Notes under the pieces: generated by a model
What the model was told of the DNA's origin: nothing
Databases searched by the model: none
Seen by the model: the letters and a program-made list of their open reading frames with translations, nothing else
Assembly: GCA_040385875.1 (NCBI GenBank)
Contig: JAZKGO010000043.1
Coordinates: forward strand, 1-64,000
DNA from: JANMZR01 sp040385875
GTDB taxonomy: Bacteria; Bacteroidota; Bacteroidia; Cytophagales; Spirosomataceae
Reading direction: 5' to 3'
DNA: 64,000 nucleotides
Part shown: piece by piece, positions 51,021 to 58,765 of the stretch
How positions within the stretch are numbered: position 1 is the stretch's first letter
Layout of the letters: each line of letters begins with the position of its first letter
Program-made: the position numbers and the translations under genes

Positions 51021-51905
51021 ATGCCTTCATTAAAAGAAGTAAGAAATAGAATAGTATCGGTAAACTCCACTCAACAGATTACCAAAGCCATGAAAATGGT
51101 TTCGGCTGCAAAATTGAGACGGGCACAAGATGCTACCATCCAATTAAGGCCTTATGCCAATAAAATGATGGATTTGTTGGCTTCTGTTTCTGCTAATGCA
51201 GAAGTAGCTCTTTCAAATCCTTTTAAAATTGCAAGACCTGTTGAAAGTTTATTAGTAATTGTAGTTACTTCTGATAGAGGTCTTTGTGGTGCTTTCAATG
51301 CCAATGTTGCTAAGGCAGCTTTGGCGGTAATTGAAGAAAAATATCCAAACCAAAAAGCTTCTGGTAATATTACCATCATGCCAATTGGCAAAAAGGGAGC
51401 TGAATTTTTCACAAAAAGAGGCTATAAAATTGCTGGAAATCACATATTTACTTACTCAAATTTGAGTTTTGTAACGGTGAGAAAAGCGGCTGAGGAGGCA
51501 ATGGCTGGATTTGTAGAGGGTAAATATGATGCGGTAGAAATTGTGTATAACCAATTCAAAAATGTGGCCACACAAGTACTTTCAACTGAACAATTTTTAC
51601 CAATTGCGCCTAAAAAAGTAGCCAAAAAAGAAAGTTCAAATAACGATTTTATTTTTGAACCTTCGGAGGAGCAGATTATTAACGATTTGATTCCTAAAAG
51701 TTTGAAACTACAATTGTATAAATCTGTTTTGGAATCAAACGCAGCTGAACATGGAGCAAGAATGACCGCAATGGATAAGGCCACAGACAATGCAGGAGAG
51801 TTATTGAAAGAATTGAAACTGGTATACAACCGATCACGACAAGCAGCGATTACTAAAGAAATATTAGAGATTGTGGGTGGTGCTGAGGCTTTGGCAGCGA
51901 ATTAA
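51021..51905 (+). CDS. atpG: F0F1 ATP synthase subunit gamma
   Basis: 294 residues. Central shaft of F1. N-terminal helix MPSLKEVRNRIVSVNSTQQITKAMKMVSAAKLRRAQ and C-terminal helix VLESNAAEHGARMTAMDKATDNAGELLKEL...LVYNRSRQAAITKEILEIVGGAEAL are the classic conserved ends; the VIVVTSDRGLCGAFNANV block is in the middle. Normal length. Separated from atpA by a period-7 inverted-repeat element and followed by a strong terminator, so atpA-atpG form a closed two-gene operon. Confidence 0.96.
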   Translation: MPSLKEVRNRIVSVNSTQQITKAMKMVSAAKLRRAQDATIQLRPYANKMMDLLASVSANAEVALSNPFKIARPVESLLVIVVTSDRGLCGAFNANVAKAALAVIEEKYPNQKASGNITIMPIGKKGAEFFTKRGYKIAGNHIFTYSNLSFVTVRKAAEEAMAGFVEGKYDAVEIVYNQFKNVATQVLSTEQFLPIAPKKVAKKESSNNDFIFEPSEEQIINDLIPKSLKLQLYKSVLESNAAEHGARMTAMDKATDNAGELLKELKLVYNRSRQAAITKEILEIVGGAEALAAN

Positions 51906-51933
51906 ATTTTAGACATTCAGTCATACTTATAAT

Positions 51934-51967
51934 AGAACTCTTCATTCAATGAGGAGTTCTTTTTTTG
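51934..51967 (+). terminator. Rho-independent terminator after atpG
   Basis: 11-bp stem (51934-51944 with 51950-51960, one G-T pair), loop TTCAA, then TTTTTTTG. Begins 28 bp after the atpG stop. Confidence 0.85.
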
Positions 51968-51985
51968 TTAAATTGTTTTTACTTG

Positions 51986-52660
51986 ATGGAAGATTTTATC
52001 GATATTCATACGCACCAATTGAGTGAAAAAGCGAACGCACTGTCGATTAAAAATATTATTGCCAACCAATCCATTTTTCCTATTAAAAAGGGTTTTTATT
52101 CGATGGGTTTGCATCCTTGGTATTTAAATCAAGAAAATAAATTAACAGATTTAGAAATCTTAGAAGCGTTAGCCAAGAATAAGAATGTTTTGGCCATTGG
52201 TGAAATAGGGCTTGATAAAATTTGTAAAACAGATTTTGATTTACAAATAGAAATTTTTGAAAGGCAAATATTGATAGCTGAAAAGTTGAATAAGCCAATC
52301 GTTATTCATTGTGTGAAAGCCTTTTCAGAGCTTATTTCAATTAAAAAAACACTGAGGCCAAAAGTTCCGATGATTGTCCATGGCTTCAATCAAAATCGTC
52401 AGATTTTAGATCAGCTCATTGCACATCAATTTTATATTTCTTTAGGTTCTGTGATTCTAAATGAAAAATCAAATGCTTTCAAATTAATTGGTTACATACC
52501 TAAAAACCATTTATTTTTAGAAACTGACACTTCTTCAATTTCAATTATTGAAATCTATAATAAGTCTGTAGAGATCTTACAAATAGCTGATTATGAACTA
52601 ATTGATGTTATGAAAAGTAACTTCAAGAAAGTTTTTCAAAGAAGCAACATGGCTATTTGA
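51986..52660 (+). CDS. TatD family metal-dependent hydrolase
   Basis: 224 residues from the ATG at 51986. TIM-barrel amidohydrolase with all expected metal ligands: IDIHTH (H-x-H near residues 6-8), IGEIGLD (Glu), IVIHCVKA (His), IVHGFNQN (His) and FLETDTSS (Asp). TatD proteins act as 3'-5' exonucleases or related hydrolases. Somewhat shorter than the usual 255-265, with shortened helices after the second strand. Its stop overlaps the stop of the convergent oxidoreductase gene by eight bases. Confidence 0.85.
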   Translation: MEDFIDIHTHQLSEKANALSIKNIIANQSIFPIKKGFYSMGLHPWYLNQENKLTDLEILEALAKNKNVLAIGEIGLDKICKTDFDLQIEIFERQILIAEKLNKPIVIHCVKAFSELISIKKTLRPKVPMIVHGFNQNRQILDQLIAHQFYISLGSVILNEKSNAFKLIGYIPKNHLFLETDTSSISIIEIYNKSVEILQIADYELIDVMKSNFKKVFQRSNMAI

Positions 52661-54032
52661 TGATAATTTTCTCCACTTTATTATTCAATCGGCTTTTTTC
52701 TGCCAAAAATCCCATCACGTGACTTTCGATTGAAACATCAATAGATGAAGACAATAAGTTGGCATTTTGTTTAGCAACTGCCTGAATCCAATTTTCAACT
52801 AAGTGCCAGTCGCCCCCGCCATGTGCATCGGATTCATGCATCCAGTTGGTCTTTTTATTGGTTCTGAAATCTGTGAGTTCAAAGGAAGTCATGTCTCCAA
52901 CTATATCGCCCATTGTACCCATTATACGGGTTCTACGGCCTTCATAAGAGGTAAATGCCTCCATTGAAAAGCTGGCAGTAGCACCGCCTTCAAACAAAAT
53001 ATTGGTGGTATAGTGATCGGGCTGGTCATTTTCCATTTTATAAACGCATCTACCATAATTTGTGGTTTTTAAAATTTCTAAAATAGCCTCACCCTGTTTT
53101 TCTGTATTTTCTGGTAAATCGAACCTTTTTAGTCGTTTACGATCTCTATAATAGATTTGAACTGCTGAAAAAGGACATTCTTTTTCAATTTTACAACCAT
53201 CAGTACATCTTGCGGTACTTCCAGCTGGATCATTTTCCTTTCTGAACCATTTTAAGCTTCCAAATGCCTGAATATTTTTAGCGGGTTTATCCATTAACCA
53301 TCGGATAATATCCAAATCGTGACAAGATTTGGCCAAAATTATCGGTGTTGTCACTTTGCTATTATGCCAGTTGCCCCGCACATAAGAGTCAGTCATGTGC
53401 CAGTAACTGATAGGTTCTAAATGTTGCATACTCACTATTTCACCAATAGCCCCCGATTGAATCAATTCTTTCAGTTTTACAAAATAAGGGGCATATCTGA
53501 GCACATGACATACCGCCACTATTCTATTTGTTTTTTTCGACATTGTCAAAATATTCCTGCATTCTTGTTCTGATGGTGAAATCGGTTTTTCCAATAAGAT
53601 ATCATAACCCATTGAGAGAGCCTTCATACAAGGGACATAGTGCAAGTTGTCTGGGGTGGTAATGATGATTGCATTGGCAAATTTTGGTTGCTTGAAAACA
53701 TCCTCCCAAGTTTTAAATTGATGATTTTTAGGTATACTATGTTTCTCTGAAAATTTATTTATTCGCAATTCAATGGGTTCTGCTACGCCTATAATATCCA
53801 GATTATCAGGGTATTGTAATGCATATCCACCATAAATATTACCCCGATTACCTGCCCCTAAAACTATTGCGGTGACGGGTTTCTCCAAACCTGAAATTTT
53901 AGATTGCTTTGGTAAATTAATGGGTAACCCTTCTTCGGTTTCAGCCCAGACTGATAAATTGGGTAGTGAAGAAACTCCAATTGAAAGTCCCAAATTTTTT
54001 AATATTTTCCTTCTTGAATAACTCTCAGTCAT
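52653..54032 (-). CDS. Gfo/Idh/MocA family oxidoreductase with Tat signal
   Basis: 459 residues. The N-terminus has a twin-arginine motif SYSRRKILKNLG followed by a hydrophobic stretch to about residue 30, so it is exported folded, with its cofactor. Rossmann domain: AIVLGAGNRGNIYGGYAL; dinucleotide/substrate block IITTPDNLHYVPCMKALSMGYDILLEKPISP with the family EKP. The central C-terminal fold has a cysteine cluster CTDGCKIEKECPFSA near residue 285, seen in many periplasmic members. Relatives oxidise sugars or cyclitols, often to keto forms, which links it in principle to the DUF1080 and isomerase genes at the start of the window. Confidence 0.88.
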   Translation of the reverse strand: MTESYSRRKILKNLGLSIGVSSLPNLSVWAETEEGLPINLPKQSKISGLEKPVTAIVLGAGNRGNIYGGYALQYPDNLDIIGVAEPIELRINKFSEKHSIPKNHQFKTWEDVFKQPKFANAIIITTPDNLHYVPCMKALSMGYDILLEKPISPSEQECRNILTMSKKTNRIVAVCHVLRYAPYFVKLKELIQSGAIGEIVSMQHLEPISYWHMTDSYVRGNWHNSKVTTPIILAKSCHDLDIIRWLMDKPAKNIQAFGSLKWFRKENDPAGSTARCTDGCKIEKECPFSAVQIYYRDRKRLKRFDLPENTEKQGEAILEILKTTNYGRCVYKMENDQPDHYTTNILFEGGATASFSMEAFTSYEGRRTRIMGTMGDIVGDMTSFELTDFRTNKKTNWMHESDAHGGGDWHLVENWIQAVAKQNANLLSSSIDVSIESHVMGFLAEKSRLNNKVEKIIIK

Positions 54033-54131
54033 TGTGATATTTTTTATTTATTTTGCAATCTAATGCATTTATTTTTCATTTGAAAATTAATATTCCATTT
54101 ATTTTATTCAATTATTTCTGTTAAAAAAGGC

Positions 54132-54139
54132 TAATTTTG
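54132..54139 (+). promoter_or_regulatory. -7 box TAATTTTG before murF
   Basis: Exact TAnnTTTG ending 14 bp before the murF ATG at 54154; implies a leader of less than about 10 bases. No clear -33 box. Confidence 0.45.
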
Positions 54140-54153
54140 TGAAATTGTAAACT

Positions 54154-55452
54154 ATGAATTTTATATCGATTACTGAACTTTATCAAAAGTATAAGGAGGG
54201 CTCAGGTGTATCCACAGATACTCGAAATATTGGAAAGGAAAGCCTGTTTTTTGCTTTAAAAGGACCCAATTTCAATGCCAATACCTTAGCTGAAAAGGCA
54301 TTAGAATTGGGTGCAAAATATGCCGTAGTCGATGAACCTGACTTTGTAACTCATCCAAACATTCTTTTGGTCGAAAGTGGACTGAAAGCTTTGCAAGATT
54401 TGGCTAATTTTCATAGAAAGCAATTTGATATTCCAGTAATAGGACTCACCGGCTCTAATGGAAAAACGACTACTAAGGAACTGATAAACAGTGTTTTATC
54501 TAAAAAATATAGAACTCATGCCACAAAAGGTAATCTTAACAATCATATCGGGGTACCACTCACCTTACTTTCAATGCCAGCTAATACGGAAGTGGCAATT
54601 ATTGAAATGGGGGCCAATTTTGTGGGTGATATTAAAGGTCTAGTGGCAATTTGTGAACCTACTCATGGATTGATTACAAATATTGGGAAAGCACATTTAG
54701 AAGGGTTTGGAGGAATGGAAGGGGTGAAAAAAGGAAAAGGGGAGCTTTACGACTGGCTTTCTGATCATAACGGGACGGTTTTTGTGAATGGTGAAAATGA
54801 AATTTTGGTTGAATTGTCCAACCGAAGAGCATTTAAAGAAAAGGTTGAATACCAAGTTAAAGAAGGACTTATTAATTTACAAATGGAAACTGAAATTCCA
54901 TTTGTAAACTATTGGAATACAGAAAGGGAACTTATTAAGACGCATTTGACGGGTAAATACAATTTTGAAAATATTGTAAATGCTCTGGCAATTGGAAAAT
55001 ACTTTGAAGTAACTGATAATGCTGCCAATCAGGCAATTAAAGATTACCAACCGGATAATAATCGCTCTCAATTTATTGCAAAAGGTACTAATTTAGTATT
55101 AATGGATGCTTATAATGCCAACCCATCGAGTATGGCAGCTGCCATCACCAATTTCAATAATCTGAAAGCCAATAAAAAAATGGTGATTTTGGGTGATATG
55201 TTTGAGCTAGGGGAGGAGGGACCTAAAGAACATGAGTTATTAGGTCTATTACTCAAAAACTGCAAATTCGACACGATACTGCTTGTCGGACCACTCATGC
55301 AAAATGCGCTCATACATTTGCCAAAAGCTTATTATTTTCCCGATAAATTTGGTCTCCATGTTTGGCTTCAAGAACATAAAGTGACTGATAGTCACATACT
55401 TATCAAAGGCTCAAGAGGGATGAGTCTTGAAAGTTGCTTGGTAATTTTATAA
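54154..55452 (+). CDS. murF: UDP-N-acetylmuramoyl-tripeptide--D-alanyl-D-alanine ligase
   Basis: 432 residues. Final cytosolic Mur ligase: adds D-Ala-D-Ala to the UDP-MurNAc tripeptide with ATP. STDTRNIGKESLFFALKG N-terminal UDP-binding domain; P-loop GLTGSNGKTTTKE with K104; AIIEMGANFVGDIKGL (catalytic Glu, MG-type block), ITNIGKAHLEGFGGMEGV; C-terminal LMDAYNANPSSMAAAI and ILGDMFELGEEGPKEHELLG. Full length. It stands apart from any division-cell wall cluster in this window. Its stop abuts a period-7 element. Confidence 0.96.
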   Translation: MNFISITELYQKYKEGSGVSTDTRNIGKESLFFALKGPNFNANTLAEKALELGAKYAVVDEPDFVTHPNILLVESGLKALQDLANFHRKQFDIPVIGLTGSNGKTTTKELINSVLSKKYRTHATKGNLNNHIGVPLTLLSMPANTEVAIIEMGANFVGDIKGLVAICEPTHGLITNIGKAHLEGFGGMEGVKKGKGELYDWLSDHNGTVFVNGENEILVELSNRRAFKEKVEYQVKEGLINLQMETEIPFVNYWNTERELIKTHLTGKYNFENIVNALAIGKYFEVTDNAANQAIKDYQPDNNRSQFIAKGTNLVLMDAYNANPSSMAAAITNFNNLKANKKMVILGDMFELGEEGPKEHELLGLLLKNCKFDTILLVGPLMQNALIHLPKAYYFPDKFGLHVWLQEHKVTDSHILIKGSRGMSLESCLVIL

Positions 55453-55453
55453 G

Positions 55454-55539
55454 AGTCGATGAGTGATGAGAGCTAAGAATTGGGATTTAACTATAAGAAA
55501 TAATTTATACTCATCGTTCTTCACTAATAACTCATCACT
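55454..55539. repeat. Period-7 inverted-repeat element between murF and a cysteine desulfurase (E4)
   Basis: Left arm heptamers AGTGATG-like (GATGAGT, GATGAGA, GCTAAGA); right arm ACTCATC, GTTCTTC, ACTAATA, ACTCATC, ACT. Reverse complement of the right arm gives AGTGATG, AGTTATT, AGTGAAG. It fills the whole space between the convergent genes, and its last bases contribute the TAG stop of the desulfurase. Confidence 0.7.
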
Positions 55540-56689
55540 AAACTTCAATAATCTCTCCAACTTTTTCAATCAAATAATCGACCTCAGCTTCAGTATTGTA
55601 TTTTGAAAATGAAAAACGAACAGAAGGCCTATATGGAGAAACACCAATGGCTGTCAATACATGCGAGCCGATGTTGGAGCCTGAAGTGCAAGCGCTCCCT
55701 CCAGAGGCGGAAATCTTATTGATATCGAGATTGAAAAGCAACATATCGGCCTCTTCCATTGGCGGAAAACTCACATTAAGCACTGTATACAAGCTTTTAT
55801 CCAAATCCGCTGATTCGCCGTTGAAGGTAATATTTGGGATTTTACTACTCAATCCATCTCTTAATTTTACTTTGAGTTTTTCGATATGTTTTTGATGGCT
55901 TTCCATACCCTCATATGCTATTTCTAATGCCTTGGCAAGTCCAATTATTCCATAGACATTTTCAGTGCCGCCACGCATATTGCGCTCCTGTGAGCCGCCA
56001 TGTAGATAAGGTTCAATTTTTAAATTGCCGTTGATATATAAAAAGCCAACCCCTTTGGGGCCATGAAATTTATGCGCTGCCCCAACTATAAAATCGGTAT
56101 TCATTTTTTGTAAATCGTGCACATAATGACCCATCGTTTGCACAGTATCAGAATGCAAAACGGTATTGTATCTATTGCAAATTTCAGACAATTGGCCAAA
56201 ATCAATCAGGTTGCCAATTTCATTATTGCCATGCATGAGCGAAACAATTGATTTCTCATTTTTTGCCAAAAGTTGCTCCAAATGCACCAAATCTACATTG
56301 CCTTTTTCATCCAAATTAACATAAGAAACTTGCAAAACTCCTTGATTTTCAAGGCTTTGCAAAGTATGTAATACGGCATGATGCTCAATTTTAGAGGTAA
56401 TGGCCTGTTTGATATCATACTTTATTACCGAATTGATAATGGCAGTATTATCAGCCTCTGTGCCTCCTGAGGTGAAAAATATTTCCGAAGTAGAGCAATT
56501 CAACAGATTAGCAACCGTCTTACGAGCTTTTTCAATAGCAGAGCGTACTTCACGACCATGTGAGTGAATAGAGGAAGGATTGCCAAAATTTGTTTGCAAA
56601 TAGGGCATCATTGCCTCTAAAACTTGCGGATCAATTGGGGTGGTGGCGGCGTTATCGAAATAATAACGCTGCTTTGTTGATGAAATCAT
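55538..56689 (-). CDS. Cysteine desulfurase (NifS/IscS family)
   Basis: 383 residues from the ATG at 56689. PLP enzyme that removes sulphur from cysteine for iron-sulphur clusters or tRNA thiolation. H104 (EHHAVLHTL), the PLP lysine K207 in GAAHKFHGPKG, and the active-site cysteine C334 in ASGGSACTSGS are all present; YFDNAATTP opens the protein. The active-site segment SACTSG fits the longer-loop, IscS-like type I. No scaffold gene iscU is adjacent, so it may be a stand-alone desulfurase. A -7 box (minus strand 56693-56700, TATTTTTG) lies three bases before the ATG, which suggests a leaderless mRNA. Confidence 0.9.
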   Translation of the reverse strand: MISSTKQRYYFDNAATTPIDPQVLEAMMPYLQTNFGNPSSIHSHGREVRSAIEKARKTVANLLNCSTSEIFFTSGGTEADNTAIINSVIKYDIKQAITSKIEHHAVLHTLQSLENQGVLQVSYVNLDEKGNVDLVHLEQLLAKNEKSIVSLMHGNNEIGNLIDFGQLSEICNRYNTVLHSDTVQTMGHYVHDLQKMNTDFIVGAAHKFHGPKGVGFLYINGNLKIEPYLHGGSQERNMRGGTENVYGIIGLAKALEIAYEGMESHQKHIEKLKVKLRDGLSSKIPNITFNGESADLDKSLYTVLNVSFPPMEEADMLLFNLDINKISASGGSACTSGSNIGSHVLTAIGVSPYRPSVRFSFSKYNTEAEVDYLIEKVGEIIEV

Positions 56690-56692
56690 TTG

Positions 56693-56700
56693 CAAAAATA
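56693..56700 (-). promoter_or_regulatory. -7 box TATTTTTG abutting the desulfurase start
   Basis: Exact TAnnTTTG on the minus strand, three bases upstream of the ATG at 56689; the message would begin at or inside the start codon region. Confidence 0.35.
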
Positions 56701-56770
56701 ATCATTTTTTATTGATAGCCGATCGAAATTCCTATTGAAGTTTTGTTTCCCAATCAGCTTAAATGAATCT

Positions 56771-57046
56771 CTATAATTGTGAGCCTGGAATACCATTATG
56801 GTCTATATCATAGCCAATATCAGGCAAGCTTGTTGATTGATTTGTCAATAATCTCTTAAAAAAATAGGCAAAATGAGTGGTCACACCATTATTTAGTATC
56901 GGATTTACATTTACTAGCTCCCAATTATTTTGACCCATAATATTTAAAAATTGGTCTGTTTCAATTACATTGAACTCTTTTTGGCTATTTGTATTATAAA
57001 CATCCGATTTTAGTTCATTTAATGCTGTTTTATATTCCCAAATCAT
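56771..57046 (-). CDS. DUF4177-like small protein
   Basis: 91 residues. MIWEYKTALNEL, then FLNIMGQNNWELVNVNPI and THFAYFFKRLL: the WEYK...LNxxGxxGWELVxV...YFFKR layout of the DUF4177 group of small single-domain proteins, here with Asn-Asn in place of the usual Gly before WEL. The tail DIGYDIDHNGIPGSQL is unusual and negatively charged. No signal peptide. Lies between the desulfurase and sucB on the same strand, downstream of a terminator, so it must have its own promoter. Function unknown. Confidence 0.65.
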   Translation of the reverse strand: MIWEYKTALNELKSDVYNTNSQKEFNVIETDQFLNIMGQNNWELVNVNPILNNGVTTHFAYFFKRLLTNQSTSLPDIGYDIDHNGIPGSQL

Positions 57047-57066
57047 AATTTTAAAACTATTTTATA

Positions 57067-57097
57067 AAAAAAGGCATGTATCACATGCCTTTTTTTG
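57067..57097. terminator. Bidirectional terminator downstream of sucB
   Basis: 14-bp perfect stem (AAAAAAAGGCATGT with ACATGCCTTTTTTT), loop ATC. A tracts and T tracts on both arms allow termination in either direction. It ends the sucA-sucB transcript. Confidence 0.88.
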
Positions 57098-57111
57098 AAT
57101 AAATTTGAAAT

Positions 57112-58671
57112 TTAAATATCTAAAAGTAACCGTGCGGGATCTTCTAAAAGCTGCTTGACTCTTACCAGAAAACTCACCGATTCTTTGCCATCAATGATAC
57201 GATGATCGTAAGACAGGGCCAAATACATAATCGGCCTCACTACTATTTGACCACCCACCACCACAGCACGTTCCACTATATTATGCATCCCTAAAATGGC
57301 TACTTGTGGTGCGTTAATGATTGGAGTTGAGAGCATTGAGCCAAAAATACCGCCATTGGTGATGGTAAAAGTACCCCCACTCATTTCTTCTAAAGTAAGC
57401 TTATTTTCTTTGGCTTTTGTGGCTAATCTTACTACTTCTTTTTCAATACCTGCTAGTGATAGCGCTTCTGCATTTCTGATTACTGGTACAACCAAGCCTT
57501 TTGGTGCTGATACCGCAATTGAAATATCACAGAAATCATTGAATACAATTTCTTCTCCGTCAATTTTAGCATTCACAGAGGGGAAATCTTTCAATGCCAC
57601 ACATACTGCCTTAGTGAAAAATGACATAAAGCCTAGCCCAACACCATGTTTCTCTTTAAATTTATCTTTATAAAGTGCTCTCAAGTCCATAATTGGCTTC
57701 ATATCTACTTCATTGAAAGTAGTAAGCATAGCCGTTTCATTTTTAACTGCTACCAATCTTCTTGCCACTGTTTTACGAAGTGATGACATTTTTTCTCTTC
57801 GCTGCCCCCTATTATCTGCGCTCATAACTGGTCCTGACACTTCCTTAACTGGAGCTGCAACTTCAGTTTTGACCGGTACGCTTACTTTAGTAGCTTGAAG
57901 GGCATCTTCTTTTGTAATTTTACCACCCACACCAGTTCCTTCAACTGATTTAGGATCAATACCCTTTTCAGCTAAAATATTTGTTGCCACTGGAGTTGGC
58001 TGCCCAGCATGATTATTTTCAGTTAATTGAGGAGTAGATGGTGCAGCGACAATAGTAGCAGCTTTATCATTATTTGAAACTGTAGCCGCACCGTTTGATG
58101 AAATGGTGGCCACAATGCCTCCTATCGGAACTACTGCACCAGCTTGTGCCACAATGTGCAGAATACCACCCGCTTCGGCAGGTAATTCAAAAGTGGCTTT
58201 GTCCGATTCTAATTCGCATAATACCTCGTCCATTTTTACGGAGTCACCTTCTTTTTTACTCCAACTTGCGATTGTCACCTCGGTGATTGATTCACCCACC
58301 GCAGGTATTTTTATTTCTATCACGGAATTTTCTGATTTGTTTTCAACTACTGGAGGCACTACTTTTGCAGGTTCAGCAATGGACTCAACAGGTAATTTTG
58401 TTTCCTCAATAGCTGGAGGAATTACAGGGGTGGTTTCAGTTGTTGCAATACTACAAATAATACCACCAATAGCGATTACATCTCCTTCTTTGGCAATAAT
58501 GGTAAGCACACCATTTGCTTCAGCAGGCAACTCAAAAGTAGCTTTATCTGATTCTAATTCACAGATAATCTCATCTCGTTGTACAGAATCGCCTGTTTTC
58601 TTTTTCCATGATGATAAAGTAACTTCTGTTATGGACTCACCAACTGGTGGCACTTTCATTTCAATTGCCAT
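57112..58671 (-). CDS. sucB: 2-oxoglutarate dehydrogenase E2, dihydrolipoyllysine succinyltransferase, with two lipoyl domains
   Basis: 519 residues. Two lipoyl domains in tandem, with lipoyl lysines K43 and K158, each in ELESDKATFELPAE. A Pro/Val-rich linker follows, then the peripheral subunit-binding domain (about 225-262, ATNILAEKGIDPKSVEGTGVGGKITKEDAL). The catalytic acetyltransferase domain (about 290-519) has HxxxDG in DHRIIDGKE (H490, D494). Makes succinyl-CoA in the TCA cycle as the E2 core of the complex. The second lipoyl domain makes it longer than the single-lipoyl E. coli enzyme. Follows sucA on the same strand, 94 bp apart. Confidence 0.95.
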   Translation of the reverse strand: MAIEMKVPPVGESITEVTLSSWKKKTGDSVQRDEIICELESDKATFELPAEANGVLTIIAKEGDVIAIGGIICSIATTETTPVIPPAIEETKLPVESIAEPAKVVPPVVENKSENSVIEIKIPAVGESITEVTIASWSKKEGDSVKMDEVLCELESDKATFELPAEAGGILHIVAQAGAVVPIGGIVATISSNGAATVSNNDKAATIVAAPSTPQLTENNHAGQPTPVATNILAEKGIDPKSVEGTGVGGKITKEDALQATKVSVPVKTEVAAPVKEVSGPVMSADNRGQRREKMSSLRKTVARRLVAVKNETAMLTTFNEVDMKPIMDLRALYKDKFKEKHGVGLGFMSFFTKAVCVALKDFPSVNAKIDGEEIVFNDFCDISIAVSAPKGLVVPVIRNAEALSLAGIEKEVVRLATKAKENKLTLEEMSGGTFTITNGGIFGSMLSTPIINAPQVAILGMHNIVERAVVVGGQIVVRPIMYLALSYDHRIIDGKESVSFLVRVKQLLEDPARLLLDI

Positions 58672-58765
58672 ATATTTTCAATATTATTAATTTTTGTATT
58701 ATTGTTATTGGTTGGTTTTTGCCTATTATTACTTTGAGTTTTTTGCGTTTTTGTTAAAATTTCAT

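Noticed and set aside
57296..58690. Long plus-strand frames (125 and 195 residues) opposite sucB
   Set aside because: They mirror the low-complexity Val/Ala/Pro-rich coding of sucB and have no features of their own.
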